Assembly: GCF_001899645.1 (NCBI RefSeq)
Contig: NZ_MKVV01000057.1
Location: forward strand, 34,353 to 98,352
Direction: 5' to 3'
Source: Pseudonocardia sp. 73-21
GTDB lineage: Bacteria > Actinomycetota > Actinomycetes > Mycobacteriales > Pseudonocardiaceae
Length of the DNA stretch: 64,000 bases
A program made the translations under genes and the position numbers. Positions 28,283 to 36,875 of this stretch are shown in pieces (position 1 is the first letter of the stretch; every line of letters starts with the position of its first letter). Under the pieces are notes generated by a model, which did not search any database, was not told where the DNA came from, and saw only the letters and a program-made list of their open reading frames with translations.

Positions 28283-30272
28283 CAACCTGCTCCTCGATCA
28301 CTCCGGCCATGGTGGTCGTGTAGGAGCGGGTGAGGTGGTTGTCGTCCAGGTACACCAGTACGTTGCCCATCGTGGGCGGGCAGACCGTCGCGGTGCAGAT
28401 GGCGTCGGCGGTGTCGAGGAACGTGACGCCCGGCGGCACCCCCGGGACCTTCTCGTACGGCGGCACCGCGCTGTAGATGTCGGCGCGGGGGAAGGAGCAC
28501 CGGGGCGAGTCGATGCCGTTCTGCTGCACGCAGTCGGGCATGGAGAACGTGAAACGCGGGTTGTCGCGAACCGCCAGCACCGGGATGCCCAGGTCGGTGA
28601 CCCGCTTCCACTGGGCGGGGAAACCCGGAGGGGTGTGCTCGGTGAGCCCGGGCATGACGTCGAGCGAGGCGAGGGTGACCACGGCGTCGGGCTTGAGGTC
28701 GGCGATCTCCTGCACGGCGGCGTTGTTCCACTCGACGCATCCGGGCTGGTTCGGGTCGGTCTCCGAGGCCGTGGAGAACGGGCAGGCGCCGCGCAGCAGC
28801 GAGATCAGCTGCCAGTGGTACTTCTCGGCGATCGGGCGCAGGGCCGCACCGAACTGCTGGATGTGGGAGTCGCCGACGATCACCACCCTCCTGGCCGGGT
28901 TCTGCACCGGCTGCACGCACACGTTCGACGTGGGGAACGTCTGCACGGGCGAGCAGTTCCAGTCGGTCTCGTTGTCCCAGTCGTCGAGCACCGAGACCGC
29001 GGTGGGCAGCAGGGGAGCGGCCTTGACCGGGCCGGTGGTCAGGGCCATCGAGCCGGGGTGCTGCGCGTCGCCGACCACGCCGCTGGGCATCGCCCGCACA
29101 CTGGCCGCGCCCTGCCATGCTGCCGCTGCCAGCAGGACGACCGCCGCGCACACGGCCGCGAGCTTGACCCCGCCGCGCACGCCGAAGCCCCGGGCGATCA
29201 GGGGCTTCTCGACGAGGTGGTGGGTGAGGACCGACAGGACCATCGAGACCGCGATGATCGCGAGGCCGCCGAGCAGCCCTACGGTGTAGTGGTCGCGGCC
29301 CGACAGGTAGAGCATCAGCACGGGCCAGTGCCACAGGTAGAGCGTGAAGCTCAGGTCGCCGAGGTAGCGGGCCCAGCGGCCGGCGAGGATCCGGTCGGCG
29401 GCGAACGCCGAGCGGGTGTGGCCCGCGAGCAGGACCAGAACCGCGCAGCCGGTGGGCCACAGCGCCGCGTAACCGGGGAAGACGTTGACGCCCTCGATCA
29501 CCAGCCCGCACGCCACGAGCGCGACGACCCCGACCCAGCCCATCGCGATCCGCGCCCACATCGGCAGCATGATGCGGTCGATCCAGAGCGCCAGCAGCGC
29601 GCCGAGCGCGAACTCCCACGCCCGGGTGAGCGAGTGGAAGTAGGCCAGCGGCTGGTCGGTGATGGTCAGCGAGACCGAGTAGGCCAGGGAGGCGACGAAC
29701 ACGACCGCGGAGGTGATGGTCAGGCAGGTGTGCAGGGAGGCGGTGACCCGGCGGGCGGCGAGCACGACGAGAGCGATGACGATCGGCCAGAACAGGAACA
29801 CCTGCCCCTGGATCGACAGCGACCAGAAGTGCTGCACGACGCTGGTGGTGTTGCTGCGCGCCGCGTAGTCGACCGAGTCGGCCGCCAACTGCCAGTTCTC
29901 CAGGAACAGCACCGACGCGACGATCTCGCGGACGGTCTGGTGCCAGCGGCCCTCGGGCAGGATCAGGAAGCCCGCGACAGCGGTGGTCACCAGCACCACG
30001 GCCATCGACGGGAGCAGGCGCACGAGGGTGCGGCTCCAGCGCTGCGGGAGGCTGAACTTCCCGCGCGCGGCGGCCCGGTAGAGCTGCCCGGTGAGCAGGA
30101 ACCCCGTGACGATCAGGAAGACGTCGACGCCGCCGGAGACGCGGTCGAACCACACGTGGTAGCAGACGACCAGCGCGGCGGAGAGGGCCCGGAGGCCCTG
30201 CAGCTCGGGCCGGTAGGCGTTGGTGGTGGCCGGTACGACACCGGCGGGAGGGGCGGACCGCGTGGTGGTCAC
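28263..30272 (-). CDS. Acyltransferase-3 / SGNH fusion (OafA/PatA-like)
   Basis: A 669-aa membrane protein. The N-terminal half is an acyltransferase-3 domain with about ten helices and the YRPELQGLRALSAALVVCYH opening that contains the conserved Arg-His region. The C-terminal half is an extracytoplasmic SGNH domain, with VIVGDSHIQQF as the Ser nucleophile motif and YLDDNHLT as the Asp-x-x-His motif near the end. Such fusions O-acetylate cell-envelope polysaccharides. GTG 30272 is the start. A lytic transglycosylase gene lies upstream on the same strand, consistent with a cell-wall role. Confidence 0.93.
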   Translation of the reverse strand: MTTTRSAPPAGVVPATTNAYRPELQGLRALSAALVVCYHVWFDRVSGGVDVFLIVTGFLLTGQLYRAAARGKFSLPQRWSRTLVRLLPSMAVVLVTTAVAGFLILPEGRWHQTVREIVASVLFLENWQLAADSVDYAARSNTTSVVQHFWSLSIQGQVFLFWPIVIALVVLAARRVTASLHTCLTITSAVVFVASLAYSVSLTITDQPLAYFHSLTRAWEFALGALLALWIDRIMLPMWARIAMGWVGVVALVACGLVIEGVNVFPGYAALWPTGCAVLVLLAGHTRSAFAADRILAGRWARYLGDLSFTLYLWHWPVLMLYLSGRDHYTVGLLGGLAIIAVSMVLSVLTHHLVEKPLIARGFGVRGGVKLAAVCAAVVLLAAAAWQGAASVRAMPSGVVGDAQHPGSMALTTGPVKAAPLLPTAVSVLDDWDNETDWNCSPVQTFPTSNVCVQPVQNPARRVVIVGDSHIQQFGAALRPIAEKYHWQLISLLRGACPFSTASETDPNQPGCVEWNNAAVQEIADLKPDAVVTLASLDVMPGLTEHTPPGFPAQWKRVTDLGIPVLAVRDNPRFTFSMPDCVQQNGIDSPRCSFPRADIYSAVPPYEKVPGVPPGVTFLDTADAICTATVCPPTMGNVLVYLDDNHLTRSYTTTMAGVIEEQVVKAVDR

Positions 30273-30329
30273 GGGCGTCCACGGGGCCCTCGTCCGGCGG
30301 AACGGGGAGAGGGCCGGGGCGGGCGCATA

Positions 30330-31127
30330 TCAGTAGCCGACGTATCCGCCGCTGCTGTTGGACCGGCCGCCGGCCTCGACGGTGTCGAGGCCATAGTTGG
30401 CAATCATATAGCTGATGCCCGCGGTGAGGTTCGCCACCGGGTCGGTGATGGGTCGGTTGGCCAGCTGCGGTGCCACGTAGTGCTTGAACGTCACCGGGAT
30501 CGTCTGCATCAGGCCCTGCGACGGCGTGCCGCGGCGGGCGTTGGCGTCCCAGTTGTTGATGGCCCGGGGGTTGCCGCCCGACTCGGCCATCACGATCTTC
30601 TTGACGCTCGGGGCGAGCGACTGCGGGAGGTCGAGGATGTTGAGCGCCTCGGCGATCCAGCCGTCGAGCCCGCCCTGGGCGACGATGGCGTCGATGCGGG
30701 CCTGCTCGGCCTGCTTCGCCTGCTCGTCCGCGAGCTGCTTCGCGAGCTGGGCGGCGAGGTCGGAACCCTTGCCGAGGGCGGCGAGGTGCTCGTCCGCGGC
30801 GGAGAAGCCGGGGGCGGAGTAGGACACCGGGGCCAGCGTGCCGATCGCGTGCGCGTTGCTGGGGATCTTCATCGTGCTGGCGGCGAGCGTGGCGGACATC
30901 GAGGTCTCGTCGGCCGCCGCCTGCGTGGTGGTGCCGTCACCGGGGGTGGGAACGAGCGCGGTGAACGTGCCGGTGGCCACGGCGCCGACGGCGGCCGCGG
31001 AGGCCACGACGGTGGTGCGCAGGGAGGGGCCGGTCGGTGCCGGGCCCGGGGCTACCAGGTGCCGTGCCGGAACCAGCTCGCTGTTCCAGTGCGCACGCCG
31101 ACCACGGGGGGAACGGTGTCCAGCCAA
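30330..31127 (-). CDS. Secreted lytic transglycosylase (SLT domain)
   Basis: A 265-aa exported protein with a basic N-terminus, one hydrophobic segment (TTVVASAAAVGAVATGTFTALV), a Gln/Ala/Lys-rich helix and a C-terminal SLT fold. The catalytic Glu is in IVMAESGGNP, followed by GLMQTIPVTF and LTAGISYMIANYG, all signatures of Slt-type enzymes that cut peptidoglycan glycan strands. TTG 31127 is the best start because AAAGGGCAG lies at a proper distance upstream. Several similar actinobacterial genes have riboswitches; none could be identified here. Confidence 0.88.
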   Translation of the reverse strand: MAGHRSPRGRRAHWNSELVPARHLVAPGPAPTGPSLRTTVVASAAAVGAVATGTFTALVPTPGDGTTTQAAADETSMSATLAASTMKIPSNAHAIGTLAPVSYSAPGFSAADEHLAALGKGSDLAAQLAKQLADEQAKQAEQARIDAIVAQGGLDGWIAEALNILDLPQSLAPSVKKIVMAESGGNPRAINNWDANARRGTPSQGLMQTIPVTFKHYVAPQLANRPITDPVANLTAGISYMIANYGLDTVEAGGRSNSSGGYVGY

Positions 31128-31205
31128 GAAACTGCCCTTTCAGCGTGGGGGAGCGATCTCACGCGAGGGCAGACCCGGCTCTGTCAATGTCACAGCGGGG
31201 CCGGT

Positions 31206-31231
31206 CGAGCCGGGTGGGGAGTCCCGGCTCG
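31206..31231 (-). promoter_or_regulatory. Stable hairpin in the transglycosylase leader
   Basis: Nine perfectly paired bases (31206-31214 with 31223-31231, CGAGCCGGG/CCCGGCTCG) close an eight-base loop about 80 bases before the TTG start. It may be part of a structured 5' leader of the transglycosylase gene. I could not match it to a known riboswitch class. The rest of the interval 31128-31382 has no recognisable gene. Confidence 0.35.
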
Positions 31232-31382
31232 GTTGCGCTCGTGATCGGATCGTGACGCTGCGGGAGACCTTACGAGACGGCGTTATCGCGAGACAAGGTG
31301 AACCGGTGCCTGTCGGCGCACGTCAGCATCCGTTCGTCTCTCGAAGCCCCGTCGGGCGGCGGCTCGGCGGCCCGTCCAACGG

Positions 31383-32468
31383 TCACGGAGTGCGACCAAC
31401 GGCGCCCGGTCCGGGAAGCAGCAGGCAGGAATCCCCGAACTCGTGCCACCGGTACCCTCGCTCGACGGCGGCGGCGTACGCCCGTCCGACGAGCCGGGGC
31501 CCGGCCACCGCCTCGAGCAGCAGCAGGTGGGACGCCTGGGGTTCGTGCCAGCCCGTGACGAGGCCGTCCACGACGCGGGCGGGGCGGTCCGGGCCGAGCA
31601 CGAGATCGGTCCACCCGGCGCCCGCACGCACCGAGCCGTCGGGCTCCGCGACGGTCTCGAGCGCCCGCGTCGCCGTCGTCCCGACCGCGACGATCCGGCC
31701 GCCCGCGGCCCGGGTGCGGTTCACGGCGTCGGCCGTGGCGGCCGGCACCCGGTAGCGCTCGGGCAGCGGCACCTCGTCCTCCTCCAGGGAGGACACTCCC
31801 GTGTGGAGGACGAGCCGCGCGACCCCGACGCCCCGGGTGCGGAGCCCCTCGAGGACGGTGGGGGTGAACGGGCGCCCGGCGCTCGGGGACTCGGCACTGG
31901 CGAACTCCCCGGTGGGCTCGGCGAACACCGTGCGGTACTCCGTGAGTGGCGGGTGTTCGCGCAGGTGGGCGTAGCGGACCGGACGGCCGACCGCCGCGAG
32001 CCACGCCCGCACGTCACCCTCCACGGCGATGCGGGCCTCCCGGATGCGGCCCGTCGTGACCAGCTCGGCGTCCACCCCGCGCGGGAGGTGGACGACCTCA
32101 CCGGGTCGCCCGTCCCGTACGCGCCTGCCGTCAGGGGTGCGGAGCTCGACGAGGAAGGTGTCGACTCGTGCACGGAGATCCGCCGACTCGCGCGCCGGGA
32201 AACGCCGACCCGCGGGGGTGGGGCCGGAGACGTGCAGCACCACCGGGCGGCCGTCGTCGCGGTGGCCGTCCACCGCCGCCGGCTCCGTGTCGGAGGTGTT
32301 GACCACCAGCAGGTCACCGGGAACCAGCGCGGACGGCAGGTCGGTGAAGCGGACGTGCCGCAGGGGGCGGCGGCTGCGGGCCACCAGGAGCCGTACCCCG
32401 TCGCGGGTGGGCGGTGGGGCGTCGGCCTCGAGCTCGGGTGGCAGGACGAAGGTCGTCGTGGCTCTCAT
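31383..32468 (-). CDS. Divergent QueA-like S-adenosylmethionine:tRNA ribosyltransferase-isomerase
   Basis: A 361-aa protein related to QueA, the enzyme that moves the ribosyl group of SAM to preQ1-tRNA. Recognisable QueA blocks include VPGDLLVVNTSDTEPAA, ESPSAGRPFTP (QueA: APTAGLHFT), RLVLHTGVSS and GGRIVAVGTTATRALETV. Several family-typical residues differ, and the FHLPKSTL motif is replaced by WHEPQASHLLLL. No other queuosine gene is in the window, and most actinobacteria lack de novo queuosine synthesis, so the substrate may differ. Its start overlaps the SDR stop by four bases, so the two are one operon facing soxR. Confidence 0.75.
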   Translation of the reverse strand: MRATTTFVLPPELEADAPPPTRDGVRLLVARSRRPLRHVRFTDLPSALVPGDLLVVNTSDTEPAAVDGHRDDGRPVVLHVSGPTPAGRRFPARESADLRARVDTFLVELRTPDGRRVRDGRPGEVVHLPRGVDAELVTTGRIREARIAVEGDVRAWLAAVGRPVRYAHLREHPPLTEYRTVFAEPTGEFASAESPSAGRPFTPTVLEGLRTRGVGVARLVLHTGVSSLEEDEVPLPERYRVPAATADAVNRTRAAGGRIVAVGTTATRALETVAEPDGSVRAGAGWTDLVLGPDRPARVVDGLVTGWHEPQASHLLLLEAVAGPRLVGRAYAAAVERGYRWHEFGDSCLLLPGPGAVGRTP

Positions 32469-33151
32469 CCCGCCACCGGCAGGTCCGTGGCGCGGTGGCG
32501 GCCGCTCGCCGGTCGGTCGTCGAGCAGGCGCAGGAAGGCGGGGACGACGGTGGATGCCTCCGGCCGGTCGGAGATGTCCTCACCGGGGAAGGCGCGCTGG
32601 TGCATCGCGGTGCGCATGTCGCCGGGATCGAACGCGTGCACGCGCAGGAGGGGCTCCTCGACGGCGAGCACGGCCGCCATCCGGTCCAGAGCGGCCTTGG
32701 CGAGGCCGTAGCCGCCCCACCCTTCGTACGCCTCGACGGCGGCGTCGGAGCTCAACGTCACCACGGTCGGTGCCGCGGCCTCGCGCAGCAGTGGCAGGGC
32801 GAGCTGGGTCAGGGCCAGCGGGGCGAGGACGGTGGTCTCCAGCACCCCGCGCAGCGCGTCGAGGGGGTAGCGCTCGAGCCGCGGCAGCGGTGACGGGCCG
32901 AGCTCGCCGGCGTTGTGGACGAGCAGGTCGAGCCGGCCGCGGGTGGCCCACACGAGCTGCTCGCGGAAGGCCGGGTCGGTGACGTCGCCGGGCAGCGCGG
33001 TGACGCCGGCGAGCCCGGCCGTGGCGGCGTGCAGGCGGTCGGCGTCGCGGGCGCAGGCGATCACGGTGGTGCCGCGGGCGGCGAGGGCGGCGGTGAGCGC
33101 GAAGCCGAACCCCTGGCCGGCGCCGGTGACGATGGCGGTGTCGGTGGTCAT
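32465..33151 (-). CDS. Short-chain dehydrogenase in the soxR divergon
   Basis: A 228-aa SDR with the cofactor motif TGAGQGFGFA, NAG near residue 85 and an active site in which Tyr and Lys are carried by GGYGLAKAALDRM. It is first in an operon with the QueA-like gene and lies 47 bases from the divergent soxR. Actinomycete SoxR commonly activates oxidoreductases of this sort in response to redox-cycling quinones or phenazines, so quinone reduction is a reasonable but unproven role. ATG 33151 is preferred to 33166 because a candidate SoxR-type promoter ends just before it. Confidence 0.85.
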   Translation of the reverse strand: MTTDTAIVTGAGQGFGFALTAALAARGTTVIACARDADRLHAATAGLAGVTALPGDVTDPAFREQLVWATRGRLDLLVHNAGELGPSPLPRLERYPLDALRGVLETTVLAPLALTQLALPLLREAAAPTVVTLSSDAAVEAYEGWGGYGLAKAALDRMAAVLAVEEPLLRVHAFDPGDMRTAMHQRAFPGEDISDRPEASTVVPAFLRLLDDRPASGRHRATDLPVAG

Positions 33152-33157
33152 GTCGGT

Positions 33158-33188
33158 ACCGTGCAAGTTGAAGTCAGGTTGAGGTCAA
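33158..33188 (-). promoter_or_regulatory. Candidate SoxR/MerR-type promoter for the SDR-queA-like operon
   Basis: On the minus strand TTGACC (33188-33183), a 19-base spacer and CACGGT (33163-33158) give the long spacing used by MerR-family activators. The start point would be at or near ATG 33151. On the plus strand the spacer consists of two adjacent 11-bp direct repeats, GTTGAAGTCAG and GTTGAGGTCAA (33167-33188). The half-site CCTCAA agrees with known SoxR boxes, but the second half is degenerate. Confidence 0.5.
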
Positions 33189-33198
33189 GGGGGAATGT

Positions 33199-33669
33199 GT
33201 GGACGCGAAGGACCTGCTGACGATCGGGGAGGTGGCCCATCGCAGCGGTTTCCCGCCGTCGTCGCTTCGGTACTACGAGCGGGAGGGCCTGCTGCGCACG
33301 GCGCGGACGTCGGGAGGCCAGCGGCGCTACGAGCGCTCGGTGCTGCGGAGGCTGGCGTTCATCCGCGCCGCCCGCACCATCGGCGTGGGCCTGGACGAGG
33401 TTCGTGAGGGCCTGGACCAGCTGCCCGACGGCCGCACCCCGACCAGGGCCGACTGGACGCGGCTGTCCCGGTCGTGGCGGGGCCGGCTCGACGAGCAGAT
33501 CGAGGCGCTGGTGGCCCTGCGCGACGGCCTGGACTCCTGCATCGGCTGCGGCTGCCTGAGCCTGCAGCGCTGCCGCCTCTACAACCCCGGGGACCGGGCG
33601 GCGGAGGGCGGAACGGGCGCGCAGCTCCTCCCGAAGCTGCTGAGGCGCACGCCCGCCCAGGGCATGTAA
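33199..33669 (+). CDS. soxR: Redox-sensing transcriptional activator SoxR
   Basis: A MerR-family regulator of 156 aa. The HTH is LLTIGEVAHRSGFPPSSLRY followed by YEREGLL. The C-terminal motif CIGCGCLSLQRC has the exact C-x2-C-x-C-x5-C spacing of the SoxR [2Fe-2S] cluster. SoxR is activated when redox-active compounds oxidise the cluster and then turns on adjacent oxidoreductase or efflux genes. Here the divergent SDR/QueA-like operon is the obvious target. GTG 33199 has an AAGGGGG ribosome site. Confidence 0.93.
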   Translation: MDAKDLLTIGEVAHRSGFPPSSLRYYEREGLLRTARTSGGQRRYERSVLRRLAFIRAARTIGVGLDEVREGLDQLPDGRTPTRADWTRLSRSWRGRLDEQIEALVALRDGLDSCIGCGCLSLQRCRLYNPGDRAAEGGTGAQLLPKLLRRTPAQGM

Positions 33670-33770
33670 CCGCTCGTCGCGGAGGGGGAGTTGTCCACAT
33701 CGGGGTGTGGCCATCCACAGATCCCGGATCGGGGTGGTCTCCCCGGGGCCGCCGCGCTTCGCTCGGGGGC

Positions 33771-33960
33771 ATGCCTCGTCGAACCCACTCCCTGCGACCT
33801 GGGCAGGTCGCCGCCCTCCGCCGCTCCACGGTCGTCCGCGTCGCCGATCTCGTGGAGCTCGGGCCGCACCGGGCCACGATCGCCCACCGCCGCCGCCCGG
33901 GCGGGCCGCGGCCCTCGCTCGTGCCCGGCATCGTGCTGCGGCACAATGGCACCTGGGCCC
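33771..33960 (+). pseudogene. AbiEi-like antitoxin-family N-terminal remnant
   Basis: The frame from ATG 33771 gives QVAALRRSTVVRVADLVELG, HRATIAHRRRPGG and LVPGIVLRHNGT. This resembles the wing-helix N-terminus of the many AbiEi-type (type IV antitoxin-like) proteins of actinomycetes. After HNGT the sequence degenerates into Gly/Ala/Pro-rich translation. The usual 200-residue nuclease-like domain is missing. Nothing else recognisable lies between soxR and the pyruvyltransferase (33670-34116). Confidence 0.5.
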
Positions 33961-34116
33961 CGGTGGGTACGACGCGACCCTGGAGCGCCGGGGAACATGA
34001 CGGCCGCGGGGGCGCTGGTTCTCCCGGTGCAACCCGGCCGGCTGCCGAGGAAGCCGGGGGAGGCCCTGACGGAGCTGGGGAACACGTGGGCGACGGCGGG
34101 CAGGCGCCCCCTGGGG

Positions 34117-35226
34117 CTACGAGCTCAGGAGTCGGGGCCTCGCGGACCAGCGGGCCGGGAGGGTGCGGTCCACCCACGCGTGCAGGTCCTCCACCGGGGG
34201 CCGGGTGCTGATCGCGGCCTGCTCGTGCTCGGCCAGGAACGCGGTGATGCGCTCCTCCCAGCCGACGCCGAGACACGGCACGCCCGTGGAGACCGCGAAG
34301 ATCAGCGCGTGCAGGCGCAGGCCGAACAGCGCGTCGGCCTCACCGACCACGGCCTTGGCCAGCGCCGGGGGGAGCTGGGGGCCGAGCACCGGCACCGTGC
34401 GGCCGAGGCGCTCGCCGAGCTCGTTGATCAACACCTCGTCACGGCGGGCGAGGCCGAGGCCGTAGTCGGCGTGGGTGCTGATGGCCAGGCCCGCGACGGC
34501 GCCGCCACGTTCGATCCACCGCTTCGCGAGCGTGGCCGCGGCGTCCTGGAGGGCGTCGACGAGGATCGGGTTCGGCAGCGCCTTCGGGGCCACGATCAGC
34601 AGCGGCACGGCCGGGTCGACGCCCGCGGAGGCCAGCGCGCGCCGGGCGTCGGCGGGCGGGGCGGGGGCGAGGCCCATGGCCAGGTCACCCACCACGGGAG
34701 CAACGATGGCGTCACCGAGGGTAGCGGCCGACGTCTCGTCCCGGACGGAGATGCGGCCCGGCTTGCGCACCGAGCGGCGCAGCAGGTCGAGCACGCGGTC
34801 CGGGGTGCCCGGGTAGACGCCGATGGCCAGGTAGGTGATGTCGCGGCCCCGCGCCGTGGCGGCCCAGATGATCGCCGGGAGCGCCTTGACCAGAGGGGAG
34901 GCGCCGCTTCCGAAGAGACCGCCACCGACGACCGCGATGCCGTCGCACCAGTGCAGCGCCTTCGCGAACCCGAGGCCGTCCATGGGAACGGCCGGGACGC
35001 GGTGCAGGGCCTCGACCATCCGCGGGTTGCGCGAGACGACCTTGACCTCGGCGTCGCCGGGCAGTTCCTGCAGCGTTCGGGCCAGCATGGCCTCGTCGCC
35101 GGTGTTGCCGTTGCCGAAATTGCCGATCACCAGCACCCTCGTGGTGCGTCCGCCCTGGCGCGCGGCGTGCCGACGGCCGAGGTCGGCGAGCTGCTGGCGG
35201 ATCAGGCTGGTGCGGGGGTCCGTCAT
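34117..35226 (-). CDS. Polysaccharide pyruvyltransferase family protein
   Basis: A 369-aa protein of the CsaB/WcaK-type pyruvyltransferase family, which transfers pyruvate from PEP to sugars of cell-wall polymers. The opening motif RVLVIGNFGNGNTGDEAML, the GGGLFG loop and the C-terminal FGLRLHALIFAVSTGVPCLG are characteristic. ATG 35226 is chosen because GAGG lies seven bases upstream and the longer version adds a low-complexity start. It is a single gene. The 173-base gap upstream to the ligase end holds no clear feature. Confidence 0.88.
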   Translation of the reverse strand: MTDPRTSLIRQQLADLGRRHAARQGGRTTRVLVIGNFGNGNTGDEAMLARTLQELPGDAEVKVVSRNPRMVEALHRVPAVPMDGLGFAKALHWCDGIAVVGGGLFGSGASPLVKALPAIIWAATARGRDITYLAIGVYPGTPDRVLDLLRRSVRKPGRISVRDETSAATLGDAIVAPVVGDLAMGLAPAPPADARRALASAGVDPAVPLLIVAPKALPNPILVDALQDAAATLAKRWIERGGAVAGLAISTHADYGLGLARRDEVLINELGERLGRTVPVLGPQLPPALAKAVVGEADALFGLRLHALIFAVSTGVPCLGVGWEERITAFLAEHEQAAISTRPPVEDLHAWVDRTLPARWSARPRLLSS

Positions 35227-35399
35227 GGAGTTCCTCGGGTTGGGAGGGGCGCCACTCTCTGTCACCAACGACTCCGGCGTCAAATCGCTCCGCAGTCGTT
35301 GTCACTCGTTCGCCGTAGCCTACGGGGTGTCCTCCGGGTGCCCGACGGCACGTTCCTCGAACCGGCGACATGCTCCGCGCCGTGCTTGACAGCGGCCGC

Positions 35400-36851
35400 T
35401 CAGAGGCGTTCGGCCCGCAGCGCCGAGCGCCGGATCTTGCCCGTGTCGTCGCGCAGCGGGTGATCGACACGCTCGAACGTGGCCGGCACCTTGGTGCCGG
35501 TGAGCCGGGCCCGGACGTGGGCCCGCAGCTCCTCGTCGGAGGCGTCGCCGTCGAGCTGGACGATCGCGTGCACGCGGGCCCCGAGATCGTCGTCGGGCAG
35601 GCCGACCACGCACGACGACAGCACCCGCGGGTGTTCCGACAGTGCCGCCTCGACCTCCGCGGGATACACGTTCGACCCGCCCACGAGGATCAGGTCCGAG
35701 CGCCGGTCGGCCAGGTACACGTAGCCGTCCGCGTCGATGTGTCCCATGTCACCGATGGACTCCCAGCCGTCGCGGGAGCGGGCCTCCGCGCCGACGTAGT
35801 GGTAGGGCGTGGTGTCGGGCGGCGGGCGCATCCAGATCTCACCGATCTCGCCCGGAGCCACGGGCTGCCCGTCCTCGTCGAGGACGCGCATCTCGCCCGA
35901 CGTCGGGCGCCCGACCGATCCCGGCCGCTCCAGCCACTCCACCCCGTCGATCATGCAGACGGCCTGCGACTCCGTGCCCGCGTAGAGCTCGACGATCCGT
36001 TCCGGCCCCAGCCAGTCGATCCACGCGCGCTTGACGGGCTCCGGACACGGGGCGCCTACGTGCAGCAGCGTGCGGACGCCGGACAGGTCCGCCGCCTCGC
36101 GCACCTCGGCGGGCAGCCGCAGGATGCGGCCCATCAGGGTGGGGACGGCGTAGAACCAGGCGACGCGGTGACGCACGACGGCCTCGAGCACCCGCGCCCC
36201 GTCGAAGTGGTCGAGCACGAGGAGTGTGCACCCGCGCAGCAGCGCGATCAGCGAGAACATGAAGGGAGCGTTGTGGTAGAGCGGCGCGGTCACGGCGAAC
36301 ACGTCGCCCGGCCCGCCGATGCGCAGGCGTTCCGCCCGGCTGGTCACCGACGACAGCCAGCCCGCGTTGCCCGCCACGATGATCTTCGGACGCCCGGTGC
36401 TGCCGCCCGACGTCGGGGCCTTCCAGCTCGGGGGCACGACGGGCGGCAGGGGATCGGCCGACAGCGTCTCGTCAGGGGCCCAGTCGGCGGGCAGCCACGA
36501 CCGTCCGGCGGCCTCGGTGCCCACCACCAGCGACGAGTCGGCGAGCTCGACGATCGCCGCGAGCTCGGCGGGCGGCAGCTTCGCCGACACCGGCTGCGGG
36601 ATCGCGCCGAGCTTCCACGCCGCGACGACGGCGATGTAGAAGGCGGCCCCGTTGGGCAGGCCGATCGTGACCATCGAGCCCTCGGTGACGCCGAGCGCGG
36701 CGAACTGCCGGGCGGCGCGGCTGGACGCGGCCGCGAGCTCCGCGCGCGTGACCGTGCGGTCGGGGCAGATCAGGGCGGGGGCGTCCGGATCGGCCGCGGC
36801 CAGCAGGTCGATGCCGGTGCCGACCGGCACGTCGTCGTCGGGTGATGGCAC
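35400..36851 (-). CDS. AMP-binding acyl-CoA synthetase
   Basis: A 483-aa adenylate-forming enzyme that should activate a carboxylic acid to its CoA thioester through an acyl-adenylate. The A3 loop is SGGSTGRPK, then YAGTES, then the hinge region with LADRRSDLILVGGSNVYPAE and the C-terminal catalytic lysine in DDTGKIRRS. GTG 36851 gives a normal start (VPSPDDDVPVGTGIDLLAAA); the longer frame runs across the divergent neighbour. It diverges from the NIPSNAP/phosphatase pair with only 24 bases between starts. The substrate is unknown; relatives act on aromatic, bile or steroid acids. Confidence 0.9.
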   Translation of the reverse strand: MPSPDDDVPVGTGIDLLAAADPDAPALICPDRTVTRAELAAASSRAARQFAALGVTEGSMVTIGLPNGAAFYIAVVAAWKLGAIPQPVSAKLPPAELAAIVELADSSLVVGTEAAGRSWLPADWAPDETLSADPLPPVVPPSWKAPTSGGSTGRPKIIVAGNAGWLSSVTSRAERLRIGGPGDVFAVTAPLYHNAPFMFSLIALLRGCTLLVLDHFDGARVLEAVVRHRVAWFYAVPTLMGRILRLPAEVREAADLSGVRTLLHVGAPCPEPVKRAWIDWLGPERIVELYAGTESQAVCMIDGVEWLERPGSVGRPTSGEMRVLDEDGQPVAPGEIGEIWMRPPPDTTPYHYVGAEARSRDGWESIGDMGHIDADGYVYLADRRSDLILVGGSNVYPAEVEAALSEHPRVLSSCVVGLPDDDLGARVHAIVQLDGDASDEELRAHVRARLTGTKVPATFERVDHPLRDDTGKIRRSALRAERL

Positions 36852-36875
36852 GCCTGTCCGTCCTAGGATCGTCGT

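Noticed and set aside
28110..31244. Plus-strand open frame of over 1000 codons across the acyltransferase and transglycosylase genes
   Set aside because: It is an antisense shadow of two recognisable genes; the composition is GC-driven (Gly/Arg/Val repeats).
31128..31282. c-di-AMP-type riboswitch ahead of the transglycosylase
   Set aside because: Only a single strong hairpin could be drawn, and the conserved core bases of known c-di-AMP riboswitches were not found by eye.
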